Of a stretch of 64,000 bases of DNA, positions 22,340-33,035 are shown piece after piece. Positions within the stretch are counted from its first letter, which is position 1. Each line of letters opens with the position of its first letter. Under the pieces are notes generated by a model. It was given only the letters and a program-made list of their open reading frames with translations. It made no database searches and was not told where the DNA came from. Origin of the DNA: Rhynchosporium graminicola. Its lineage: Eukaryota; Ascomycota; Leotiomycetes; Helotiales; Ploettnerulaceae. The position numbers and the translations under genes are program-made. The stretch lies in the NCBI GenBank assembly GCA_900074885.1, contig FJUW01000015.1, positions 663,906 to 727,905 on the forward strand. Direction: 5' to 3'.

Positions 22340-24474
22340 ATGAATTGCGGCGAAGATGATTCGCCGCCTTACATTACTTCATTCCGAAATGGTCCATACA
22401 GCTCCTCTTTAGCTTCCTCGGCCTCATCCTCTTCCGCCTCGGTTTGGTCTGATGCCTCCTCCCAATCATCAGACGATTCCTCAGTCACCGGCGCATCTTC
22501 CGACAATGAGATTCCAGAAAAATACTGCTACACAAGCCGGCCTGCACCTTCCTTTACAACGGCCAGTACTGTCTGCGAACAAGCGCCCGCGATCGCTTAC
22601 TGGTCAAAACACAAGTCGGGTGAAGTTGCGACTGAGCAACGTCATCCAAGAAGGACAAGTGTTGGAGCAAGTACTCGAACAGGATTCCCTCCTTCATTAG
22701 TCCGCCAGTGCGATCGAAAGGTCAACTTCGTCGACGGCCTTGTCGGTAAGATATGATACTCCTCCAATAAGTTTCTCTGACTCAATGATCTCCAGATTCT
22801 TCTGCTCAGATTGTAGAGGCGATTTGGCCCCTCTCATCTGTCGTTTGCCGAAGCGAGACGGGTAGCAAGGGCGTTCTTCCTTTACGCACATTCATTCAAG
22901 AGACACTTCGACGATCACGCACCAGCTACTCGACCCTCCAAGTCGCCTTGTACTACCTGATCCTGATCAAGCCTCACGTACCCAAACATGATTTTACAAT
23001 GGAGCAACCGGATGATGCACACTCCATCAGAGCGTTGCAATGCGGACGTCGCATGTTCCTGTCTGCTCTGATTCTAGCTTCAAAGTATCTTCAGGATCGC
23101 AACTTCTCCGCCCGTGCGTGGAGTAAGATTTCTGGATTAAATACCCTGGAAATCAACCAAAACGAAATGGCCTTCCTCCTAGCTGTCAATTGGGAATTAC
23201 ACATCACGGAGGCGGTTTTCCAAAGATGGACTGACATCGTTCTCGGCAACAGACCTACTCAACCTCCTTCCCCTGGTTCAGCCTCATCTCGCTTAGCCGA
23301 GCAAGGCTGGAAGTCTATCATTCTTGGACTTACTCCGGACCTGGATAATGTGGAGGGTTTGTCATCGGCGACATCTACCAAGGCAAATGTCAAATCCGTT
23401 AGAACGACCTCCCCGCGGTCGTTTACGCCTATGGTAGTCGATCGAAACACATTTGGATACGGTTCCAACGACGCTACCCCTACCCCAAAATATTACACTC
23501 CTAGTACCTTGGAGCCTTCGCTGTCTTCTTTTAACCCCACCAGCAAGCTCGCGCCAGCTTTCGGCCTTCTTCCAACTCCAAGAATGACACCGCAAAGCAT
23601 CGGATTCAACACTCCTGCAGTGAGTGCTGCATCTTACATGCTCGGCAAGTCATCCATGGGCTTTGCTATGGCACAAGCATCGAGCGTCAATGATTCTCAA
23701 GTAAACGATAAGTGGCAGCCACATTTGACATCTTCACCTCTATCCTATGTCTCCCATCGTCGATCGTCATTAGGGAATTCAGTCTCGTCAATGTCATCGC
23801 CTGAGTCAATGGTCTCGGATTCCTCGTCTCGATCTTCTCGTTCCTCCTCAATCTCTTCTGCCTCGTCGTGGATGAGCGCGCCTATTTCAGCCAAATTGGA
23901 TGTTCAAGCGCGCTGTCGATATGCGAAGTTGTGTAGCGAGAAGCAAAACAGAACGGTCATTGCTACAGTACCGGAAGGCTACTGCGACAATGGACCAACA
24001 TCGTCACCAGAGTCTTACACCGGACCAGTTGGCAAGGGTTTTCTTGACTTGTCATTGGATACTCCCTTGGCTCGACGCGTTGACTTGGATTTGTGCTCCA
24101 AAGATGAAGAAGCTGCACGTGCTCTTCAAGAACTTCACAATCATCCAAGATCTTCAGAATCTCTCACCAGAGCAGGTGCGAAGCGAGCCAGACCACAGTC
24201 GATAGACAATTCTCTTCAGGAGAATGTTAGAGAAATATTGAACGGTTCTTATCAACCATTTGAGAGCGACTGGGCCCGCAACGTGGTCCGGACTCGTTCG
24301 AGTCAGGTCATGAATGTCAGCCCTCAAAATGCTGTCCGCTCTACGTCCTCTTCGTCTCTTGGACGCAAGAGAGTCTGCTGCGCTACAGAAGCTGCCCGTG
24401 GATTACCCCAAGCTACCCACCCTGCCTTCGGCGGGTTGGGAGGACCTGGAATGTGGAACAGCATTTTGAATTAA
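22340..24474 (+). CDS. Pcl/Pho80-type cyclin (694 aa)
   Basis: Two exons, 22340-22745 and 22796-24474, joined across a 50-bp intron (GTAAGA donor, CAG acceptor). The start chosen is MNCGEDDSPPYI; an in-frame Met 37 codons earlier (22229) is possible. Residues 1-135 are Ser-rich and disordered. A cyclin box follows at about 140-270: SSAQIVEAIWPLS, LPLRTFIQETLRRSRTSYST, LQVALYYLILIKPHVP, then FLSALILASKYLQDRNFSAR and WSKISGLNTLEINQNEMAFL. The last 400 residues are Ser/Pro-rich. This is the fungal PCL family, which activates Pho85-type kinases in morphogenesis, G1 or nutrient control. Which subclass (Pcl1/2/9 or Clg1-like) I cannot say. The Ser/Pro-rich tails suggest heavy phosphorylation and regulated turnover. 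Confidence 0.92.
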
Positions 24475-26020
24475 CCACTTTCCTTTCCGTCCTATACATA
24501 CATCTCTCTATTGTCACAACAGTACTTTTTTTTTTGGTCAAAACTGTGAATTCGGCTCTACAATCGGGAGCTTTGATTGCATAAGGCGCCGGCTGTTGGT
24601 TGCTCGAATCACATCTTTTCGGTGCCTCCGGGTTATAGATGGGCTTGGAGCGTTGAAAAACACATTTACCATCACAGTCTTCTGTTTTGCATCGCATGGA
24701 TTTGAAGCCTGGTTGTGCTGCTGAGATTCTCGGACACACTTGTAAGTTAAGAAAGGAAGTTCGGATGGGCGGGGCGAGAGTGGTTTGCTTTTGAATTCAT
24801 GGAAAGTGGATTTCAGCATTGGGAATGGCGAGTGGATGGGAGTCTTGGGGCTTTCCAGGGGACGGAACAACGGAAATGGTCAACTGCTCGGAAATGGAGT
24901 TACAGACCACGACACCTGCAAGATAATACTTTGTGGAACGGCGCGCATAATCAAGTGGTCTGGGTCTAGAAACTTCGGACAAATATGCTGGAGCTCAAAG
25001 ATACCCTGGACATCTGCGCGTAACTAGTACATAAAGACAAACTTTATCAATACAATCACTTCGAGACACCATATCCTTCCTTTGCACCTGCGACTACCAC
25101 GTCTGTACTTTACCCATGAGTGCTTGATTTGTAGACTTTTGACTTTGCTCCGGGCAGCAGGATCGGGCTGCTTCTTCACTTTGGTAGTATAGTACTTCAT
25201 TGACCAGCTGGCCATGGCATGATCTGCAACATCTGAGATTCAATCACGCGCCATTCCTGGGTGGCTTGACTTGAATTGCGATAAGAAGGTCTCGCGAGTG
25301 ACAAGCTTGGTCGGTCGATCACGTGAGTACATGCCACGCGAACACAACATCGGGTTGATTGTCCGATCCGCAAGATTGATAAGAAAAGTCGCTCTGTATC
25401 AAGGGTATCAACTAGCTACCTACCCACCTACCTTGGGTACATCTATCAAAATCTGGTTTCGTGGTCTTTGATTTTGTTTTTTGTTTATGCCCTTTGAGTT
25501 TAACTGCTCTCTGCGGATGAATGAATTCGTTGGGGTATGGAAGAAGAGAGTGAAGACGGTGATGCTTGTTGAGAGGGGGTAGGGGGTAGGTAGGGAGGCA
25601 GAGAGGCGGGGGGAATTCCAACACGGAGTTTTGGGACCCACTAGACTGGAGGGCAATTCAACAGTCGCAAGACTAGCCGCTAATCTCTATGTACAAAGTA
25701 GTTCTGGAATGGTTGGTGGGAGAAAAGTGCAGATCAAAGGTGTGATGAAGACATGATTCACATGAAGCTTGCAGGGCTAGGAAGGGGGGGGGGAGGATAG
25801 AACATCCTCTATCCTGCCTCGTCTCTCGCACACAAATCCTATAACAAGTTTTGGAGAAGCTCGACCTTCTTGTCGCTTGTCTTGTCGTATCATATATACC
25901 AGAGTCCCAAGTTCCCCAGCACCCTGCGCTTGGCGGCTCTTCCATTTTCCCGTGCACCTGTTGGGTTATCGTCAGTCTGCTTGCCAGTCAGAAGCGTAAG
26001 CTCATTCATAAGCCCCAACT
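24475..26020. other. intergenic, nothing coding recognised
   Basis: 3' region of the cyclin gene and spacer. There are G-rich plus-strand tracts at about 25573-25615 and a G10 run near 25787. Open frames on both strands overlap and carry no domain. Confidence 0.45.
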
Positions 26021-26718
26021 TCAGTTGTCGAATGCTGTCATTCTTGTTTTTCTTGCTTCCGCGTCGAGGTCTTTGTTCATCCCGCCAGAACACATCGACG
26101 AAATGAATGTGCTCTCAAGCCCTGACATGCGACCAATACCCCTCCTATTATCGGCCGAGGAGATCAAGTGCGCAAGAGAGCGTGCATCCATCGGGATGCC
26201 AATGATGATGTAGTCTCCCAGCCAGATAACAGCTCTAATACTGCTCAATACCAACGGAGGAATTTTCTCGAGTCCACGCATCTAGTGTCATGCCATTTCT
26301 GCACTGGGCTTCGTTGAAAGACAAGAGTGTCCTTTGCGCCATCGAAAAGCACCGGAGTGCGTACCGCGGTGCCGCGTATGATCAGGTGTGTTCTGAGCAT
26401 CTCCTTGCGGGACTCGTGGCTGACGGCAAGAAGAGACGAAGACTTCGTTGCACATTCAGCTTCCCATTCGAGAGTGAATGGGATGACGATTATGGAAATC
26501 ATGCTCGGTTCGGGATAGGCTGGCTTCCAAATTCGGAAACGCAGCTCTGCTGCCAATTCGGGGAAGAGCGTGGATTTCTCCAGGGTGGTACCAGGGTGGG
26601 ACTTGGAGTTGCGAAATTGCTGTCTCGGGAGAGGCGAAAGCTGAGATGGGAGAATACATGATGGTTGATTGGAGTTGAGCTTGACGTTCGTGAGGAGAAG
26701 TGACTGCTTCGACGACAT
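26021..26718 (-). pseudogene. 2EXR gene broken by a frameshift
   Basis: From 26718 downward a 157-codon frame (MSSKQSLLL...) carries the 2EXR core: LFPELAAELRFRIWKPAYPE, then SSLLAVSHESRKEML, then FDGAKDTLVFQR. It stops at 26245. The family's continuation (VLSSIRAVIWLGDYIII ... RMSGLESTFISSM) is in a different minus frame running from 26281 to 26021. The two frames overlap around 26245-26281. No GT donor that would join them cleanly was found, so a one-base indel is the simplest reading. Whether it is a real mutation or an assembly error is not decidable here. Function, as for the family, is unknown. Confidence 0.65.
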
Positions 26719-27504
26719 CGGTGGGTTGATCTTCAGAATTTTGAGAGGCGCGGTCGATTCTCATGGTACCATGCAGTACTGGCATGTAGATCTGAGTTGG
26801 AGGCGGAAATTGAGAATGCAACTATATAATCTTCTACAAGCAAAAGATAGCAGTGGGGTTAGGGAGCGCCCGCAACTTACCCATCATGTCAGTCACTGTA
26901 TCAGGATATGCTGGGGTTGAGCTCTCGCAGGTCGCTGTTTTTATCAGCCATCATGAAAGCAATAACGTGCGAGGAAGCGGAAACCCGTGATTGTGAATTC
27001 TCGTGGAGATGGAGATGGTGATGTTGCGCGGAAAGTAAGTTATGTACCTATAGGTGTGACCTTGTGACAAATTTTTGTGTTTCGCTTCTTCTGAAGCTGT
27101 ATTGATTCGAGCTTTGGGGCAGAGGTAAATCCAGACGGTAAACAGCTCACTTTTCCAGCTCTTCGCCCGACTGTCGTCCGGTCCCTTGCAAAGGATGTTA
27201 ACATATTGAGGGCGCAAAATATTTATCACCCTGTCTTCAGATCTCCCGTAAGTTTCAAATCTTGCTCATAGTGACAGGATCACTTGCACCTTTGTTCGCA
27301 TAAGGCATTTCATTAATGATCATTATGCTCATTCTGCGCTATATTTTCCCTGCCCACGTGAAAGTTGATATCGTAAAGCAAAGCCTTCCATCCACAACAG
27401 AGGTAGCTGGGCACCCACGAGCAAAGACATTGCCGGACCTCTGAAAGGTATCCTTCATCCTATCATCCCCCGACTAACATTACTGTATGCCGTACCATGG
27501 CATC
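26719..27504. other. intergenic between two 2EXR loci
   Basis: Open frames without domains on both strands. Nothing else was recognised. Confidence 0.4.
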
Positions 27505-27882
27505 CTATGTAAATATGAATTCTCCAAATCGAACTTGAGTGTTGGGGTTCCAGCTGGTCCAGTGTGGAAATGATTTTTTGAGGGTACCGACGGGCAGATG
27601 GAACCTCCATATGCGAAGGCGGATCTCGGAAGGAAGCTTGGGGACAAAGGGGGAATGACAGAATGGTCTGTGGTGAGGCCATGGGCATGGGCGAGGCTTC
27701 TGTATCCTTCGAGAGGTTCCGAATCTGGGAATTTTCGTCGATCTCTGAGACAGCTGTCGCAGTATCTAGTATTTAATGAGCTCTGAAATTTAAGATGTGA
27801 TAACGACGATTGATGACTTACCATTTGGATCATCTGATTCTTCAGCCATCATTGGTGTCATGATTGCAGTTGAGCTCTCCAT
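27505..27882 (-). pseudogene. 2EXR pseudogene with premature stop
   Basis: The 2EXR signature KLPSEIRLRIWRFHLP is encoded on the minus strand from 27639, in a frame that ends at 27505 after only about 45 residues. Upstream, a short exon (MESSTAIMTPMMAEESDDPN, 27882-27822) has a perfect GTAAGT donor and a TTTCAG acceptor at 27783. Splicing there puts exon 2 in the signature's frame but meets a TAG five codons in. With the early stop after the core as well, the copy looks dead. An alternative acceptor avoids the TAG but leaves the signature out of frame. Confidence 0.55.
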
Positions 27883-29911
27883 GGTTTCTGTACGATTGCT
27901 CGGCTTCTGAAAGTTGTGTCTTGTTGGTGTCACTCTGTCGTGTACCCGCAGTAAAGTAGCCTCGCGTGAGTAGTATGAAGTTCTATTGACGGAGTAATAC
28001 TGGCTGTATGGTGGCTGCAGAATCAAGGAGTTGAGACCCTGAAGGGAAATATATCTGGCAGACTGATCGCCGGCCAAGATACTCGGCTAACCCGTGACTA
28101 TGGACCAATAATTCTTTTGAAGAAATCTAGTATCTCTAAAGATTCCTTAAATTGGAGGTTGGATGCCGCGAAGGGTAGAGCACGTGAGTTTCTAAGACGC
28201 CGAGAGCGGTAGGTACACAATTCACCTCAAGTTCATAAAATCCTTCCTAAGTTCCTCCAAGTTAGGCCCCTAGTGTCACCTTCCAAATCTGCTGAGATCC
28301 TTCACCTGTTGCGTCATGACAAATGTCGATTCTTGAAAGCTTCTTTTGGTGGAAGCACTTGATTACACGACCTCTCCGAGAATCACGTTTATATCAAGTC
28401 CTATGTCGCGTCCTTGAAGTATGCTCCCAACTTCGTGGCCTTGAAAAATCCTGTGTGACTCGCAGAAAGGCCGGAGTAACGGAACTTCAATGATGCAGAA
28501 AGCCAGGACTTAGAAGCTGCGTTTTATATCACAGCTTTACTATTACTATGGCGTACATGGCTGGAAGCTATATTCACGCTAATGAACTCCAGTTATGCAC
28601 TTTCGTGGAAAAATACAGCCGTGACGGAATGGAAGCAAGGATAGGAATCATTGCTGCAGCTTCGTATTGTATCAGTGTACCAGCTTACTCCAGAGGAGAT
28701 TCCTTCACCCCTTTCAGCATAAAAGCGGGTGGGCGGCGGGCGGCTACAATATCGCGTAAACCATGAACCTTAATTGTAAACAAAAACAATACTCACCTTT
28801 GACAACATTAATCGTCCAAAGGTGGAAAAAATTGGCAAAAACTCAGAAGACAGCCCAGTCGATTTTGGGGTGTCTTCGTAGAAAACCCTTTCGGATTATT
28901 TGAAGTTCGTTGTCGAATTCGTGTTTGTCGCTCCTGTGGTAGGGAGTATGCCCAATCGATCCTCCATACCAGCTTGACCAGACAGGTTGTGAACCGCCTA
29001 CAACCTGCGCCACTGATATGGAAGAAGGGATCTTAATTTGGTACATGAACGGGTTTGCGTGGTTGTGGTCTGCCAAGGCGGTGAGGAGACGCGCTCGTGG
29101 GTTTTGCACCGGCGACGTGGTGCCAGCGAAGATTGCGGGATGGGAAGTTGAACTTTGTGATTGAGTTGGACTGGGTGAGTGGTAGACGCTGAGCTTCATC
29201 TCTCTGATTTTGTCGTCTTTCCTTCAGGATATGCGCACCAGTTGAAGATGTGATCTCGCAGTGTAGATCGAACTGCCCAAAAAGATATATGTGCATTTTT
29301 GAGCATTTTTGAATATCAATAAACAAAAACGCATCCCAAAAGGATTAGATGTTGGGCGTCACCCAGCTCCAATAAATTACAGATACAAAAATCAAATGAT
29401 GATTTATCTGGTGATTTCCGTTCATATCTTCAAGCCTGGTCTTTATGACCAGGTTCGCAATTATTGTGGGCTTTCACTTCTTCCGATCAGGTTTGACTGG
29501 TGAATTTCAAGGCACCAATGTGCGGTAAGACCAAAGGAGCCGCCACAACCATCATTGTCTATTTCAAAGCAGACTTTCCAGATTTTTGGTATGTGATGGA
29601 CAACGAATGGAAATTAATCTGAGGATGCTTACAGCTGGGGAATTACTAGTGCCCCTATTTTAAGCGAGTTCGAAGTCAACATCACATGCAATAGAAAGGA
29701 GGCGTATGCGCCCTGCCATGGCTCCTAGATTAGATGTAATAGGAGGAAGTGGAAGCGTATACTATTTGGCTTGCTGGCCTCAACATGCTCGCTGAATTGT
29801 ACTGGGATTCGCTGCAGTCCTACTATATGTATTCCTGATTTTGACCCATGCTTTCGGCCACGAGCTCTTCATTCCATGTATTTCACGCTTGAGAAGTCAT
29901 TAATTAATTCA
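27883..29911. other. 2-kb spacer without recognised genes
   Basis: Minus-strand frames at 28843-29199 and 29033-29326 and a plus frame at 28548-28766 show no domain. No repeat or RNA gene was seen. Confidence 0.4.
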
Positions 29912-30328
29912 CTAGCTAATAATTTCTCTCTGTTGAGAGGAATGAAGCAAACGATCCATTTTGGAGATCTTACCGGCCAATTCTCTAGCAGCATAACTTG
30001 CTAATCTCGTGACAGGGTCGATAACAAGTGTGAATCTAATTTCGGGAGACGTTCCATTATCTTTGTACGAATCCAAGAACACCTCAAGATCCATGTAATC
30101 AACCCTTTTTATGCATGTAAGCTCAGAACCAGCACTCAGGTTGCCACAGCCAAATTTTGCTGCAAGAGACGTGAAGTTTGATCCAGTGGGGTCGTCGGAA
30201 GGAGTCGCTCCGGTCGCGGAAGAACAATATAGAATGATGCCTGGGGTTACGTGATCTTCGGGTGTTTTGAAATTGTAGTAGGCTGTAGAGCCAGCCCCAG
30301 CTGACTGAATAAGCCGGCCATCATGGAG
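29912..30328 (-). pseudogene. type-B carboxylesterase/lipase remnant
   Basis: A 138-codon minus-strand frame, open from a TGA just above 30328 to a stop at 29912, reads QSAGAGSTAYYNFKTPEDHV, then FTSLAAKFGCGNLSAGSEL-TCIKRV, then LVIDPVTRLASYAARELAGK. These match in order the middle of fungal type-B carboxylesterases: the G-x-S-A-G nucleophile elbow, the A-x-x-x-GC...L-x-C block and the F-x-P-V-x-D segment with YxxRxxAGKxxK. The N-terminal third, the catalytic Glu/His region and the C-terminal half are missing, and the first Gly of the elbow is not conserved. It is therefore a fragment rather than an enzyme gene. Confidence 0.7.
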
Positions 30329-30883
30329 TCATGGCTATCATGGAAGCTATGATTTCAATAGAGCAAGGAGATAAATAGCCATCCTGGCCGATGCAAGCGA
30401 ACCCACTTACATTGCGTGGAAGTGCTGCCCAAAGCGAACACTGTTTTCTTTAGGAAGTCGTCTTACAAAGGCGAGTCGTTATCTAAATTGCTGGAGCAAG
30501 CTCTAAGTGGAATAAATAATGATAGACAACACGAGCAGACAGGTCAAGAGCCACTCCTGGGGCCGGAGGTCAACATGCGAAAAGCGATAGACAAAGAAAG
30601 GAAGCTTCAGTCGAGCGGGAATATTTTCGACAAGGGAATCAAGGATGATCAGGCGGACCCGACCATGGAGCTCGAAGATATTGACACAATGGAAGTTTTG
30701 AACCCGCCAATATATCACACGATTTGACGACCGTTGATTTCTGTCGAAGAGAAGGTAGTCCATATCCTTGGCAAGTCTTGGGGTATCTATGCGAAAGTGG
30801 AGCTCTGAGAGCCCCCTGATCCCTTCCCTCATTAAGGTTCAGCATTAGAAATACGCCTGCGATAGGCCATCGTTACCGGCAAT
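30329..30883. other. upstream region of the pepsin-fold gene
   Basis: Overlapping frames on opposite strands (30416-30727 plus, 30503-30832 minus) have no recognised domain. It presumably includes the promoter of the gene at 30884. Confidence 0.4.
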
Positions 30884-32368
30884 ATGCCACTACATTCGTT
30901 CAACAGACATGAAATCAAAGATGCGATTCTTCTCCTCTACCTCGCCTTTCCTTTCCTATCTTCTGCCCGCGGAACAGGAGTCTGCGATGAACCAACATTT
31001 GGCTCCGACATCCTTCGAATAGAACTAGATCCCAACGCCTGGATATCCAATCCTGCCCTCTCCTCCCAGCGAGGTTCATACATCTGGGTTGGAACTCAAT
31101 ATGAAGGAGGATCACAGAAGCCTCCAGGGCAGCCATACCCAATAGTTGCAGCACTTTCTACAGCACACAACCAAACATACATATCTACCACGTCGAAAGG
31201 CTTGAAGGATGCGCCATGTGCGAATAGCTATCAGTTGAACGATGACCGCGATCTGAAAACTTCTTTTGAATGGCACCAATACACGTTTAACAAGTCCCAT
31301 GACTGCCACGGCTACTATAAGCTCGAGACATCAGCGCCTGTATACTTCCAAACATCCACGAATTTCACTGGGTCTCCCGAAAATGCTGTGACGGCTGCCG
31401 CTGTCAAGGCTGCAGACGTCAATTATGGCACAGCATTCACGAATTTGGTTCTGCCGCAGCATTACTACTCGACAGGTCCTGGTGGTGGTCTTTTCGGCTC
31501 TAACGCATTCTATGACTCCTTCGGGAGTAACGCCACGGCTGGGTCGGGCCCTATTTTAGGGTTTGTGGATACAAGTGAACAGCAAGTGCTAGGACTAGGT
31601 CTCAACTCCACATTCATGAAACACTTTTACGAGAGCGGCAGAATCGCCTCTCGTTCCGTCGGGTTATACTACGGTGTGCCAGCTTCAGCCGGTCCAAGTC
31701 TCGAGCGAAATGGTACCATGATCTTAGGAGGCTATTCCAAAAGCCGAACTCTGGGCGAGTTATTCAAAGGAACTTATCATCTAGGGGCGTTCATGCTCAT
31801 GAGACAATGTCCTTGGGAAGTTGAAGTCGCATCAATTTCTATCTCAGGGCAAGAAATCGGCCAATCGGTATTCACAGCCTGTATCGAGCCACAAGAAGCC
31901 GCTCTCGTGCTCCTCAAATCTTTATACCAAAATCTCAAGGACTCATCATCCGGAACCCTGACCATTACTCTTTCAAACGGCTTGATGGCAACCATTCCTT
32001 CGGAACTCATCTCACTGCGCGAAGAAACCGATTCGCCTATTCTAGGCGCGCCTTTCCTAAGCCAAGTATACATTTTCGCAGATTACCAGGCGAGGACGCT
32101 GAGTGTAGGAAATGCGAAGAACACGATGGCTTATACGACAGGTCCTGATGAGTTGCAATGTGTTCAGCATGATATCACAGAAGGAGATCTGGGATGGGCA
32201 ATTGGGAGTCCGGAGGCGTATGCTAAGGTGCATACACCGAAGACGGCGTCGAGTAAGGCTTCTGCGACTGCTACTGTGGAGGGGAAGAAGAATGGTGGAA
32301 TGAGAGGAGGTGTTGGGATGGGCATATGGATGACTGCTTTGGCGATAGGTGTTGGTTTACTGTTTTAG
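30884..32368 (+). CDS. secreted pepsin-fold (A1-like) protein lacking catalytic Asp motifs, probably GPI-anchored
   Basis: A single exon of 494 residues. A hydrophobic segment (AILLLYLAFPFLSSARG, about 13-29) is a likely signal peptide. The body follows the aspartic-peptidase A1 fold: VLGLGLNSTFMKHFYESGRI, then SRSVGLYYG, then GTMILGGYSKSRTLG, and near the end SPILGAPFLSQVYIFADYQA, the usual LG-x-PFL...Y-x-x-x-D element. Many N-x-S/T sites fit secretion. The two D-T/S-G catalytic triplets are not present: the second-lobe position reads TACIEPQEAALVLL. The C-terminus (GKKNGGMRGGVGMGIWMTALAIGVGLLF split by small residues and hydrophobic tail) looks like a GPI signal. It is probably a non-proteolytic cell-surface protein; its role is unknown. 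Confidence 0.8.
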   Translation: MPLHSFNRHEIKDAILLLYLAFPFLSSARGTGVCDEPTFGSDILRIELDPNAWISNPALSSQRGSYIWVGTQYEGGSQKPPGQPYPIVAALSTAHNQTYISTTSKGLKDAPCANSYQLNDDRDLKTSFEWHQYTFNKSHDCHGYYKLETSAPVYFQTSTNFTGSPENAVTAAAVKAADVNYGTAFTNLVLPQHYYSTGPGGGLFGSNAFYDSFGSNATAGSGPILGFVDTSEQQVLGLGLNSTFMKHFYESGRIASRSVGLYYGVPASAGPSLERNGTMILGGYSKSRTLGELFKGTYHLGAFMLMRQCPWEVEVASISISGQEIGQSVFTACIEPQEAALVLLKSLYQNLKDSSSGTLTITLSNGLMATIPSELISLREETDSPILGAPFLSQVYIFADYQARTLSVGNAKNTMAYTTGPDELQCVQHDITEGDLGWAIGSPEAYAKVHTPKTASSKASATATVEGKKNGGMRGGVGMGIWMTALAIGVGLLF

Positions 32369-33035
32369 ATTTGATACCCCTACAGCTGTAAATTTGAGGC
32401 ACTATATTGTTGGAATTGCAAGATTTGAGATCTAAGTCTGAGATGTGTATGGAGTACCCGAGGCTGGACATTTCGTGACTGGTGAAGTAAGATCTTGAAA
32501 TCCGAGGGCCATGAAGTTCTCACAAGACGTCTCAGCAAGGAGACGAAGTAAAGTCACGAAATCTTACCAGGACTTGACTTCGGATAAGGGAATATCTTGA
32601 GATAAATAGAGCACTTGAGTATGTGATGTATCAAGAGTCACGAAATTGTCACAGGACTTCACCACTCGCCTTATCACCAGTGAAGACATATCCCAACATC
32701 GATATATACCTGTCACTGCGCATTCATGAGCTGGAAGCAATTGCCATTTCCATGTGCTCAAAATCAAGAATCTTTTGAAAGTGCTAAATGGTGCTTCAGT
32801 GCAACTTCATCCACAAGATGAAATCGAAGCAAATGTAATAACCAATTTCCATCCTTCCGCCCATCTGCTAGGGCCCTATGGGAATTACGCCGTTGTTGTA
32901 TACCCCTCATTGACACAATACCCCATTGTATGTGTTCCCCCTGAAACAAAAATGATTGCAAGAAGGTATCCCCATCCTCAGACCCAACGCCAGTATCAAA
33001 TCCGTAGTCACAATAGCCCAATCCTTACCAAGCCT
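32369..33035. other. convergent 3' region
   Basis: Space between the convergent pepsin-fold gene and SMC5. A short sequence around GACTTCA/AGTCACGAAAT recurs at 32545-32580 and 32630-32660. No gene was recognised; the plus frame at 32754-33365 is antisense to the last SMC5 exon. Confidence 0.4.

Noticed and set aside
29518..29740. Another Met-Cys reading frame (MCGKTKG...) and a downstream TCNRKE...PCHG block resembling the Cys-rich pair
   Set aside because: Similarity is limited to a few residues in two frames, and no promoter block or basic tail follows.
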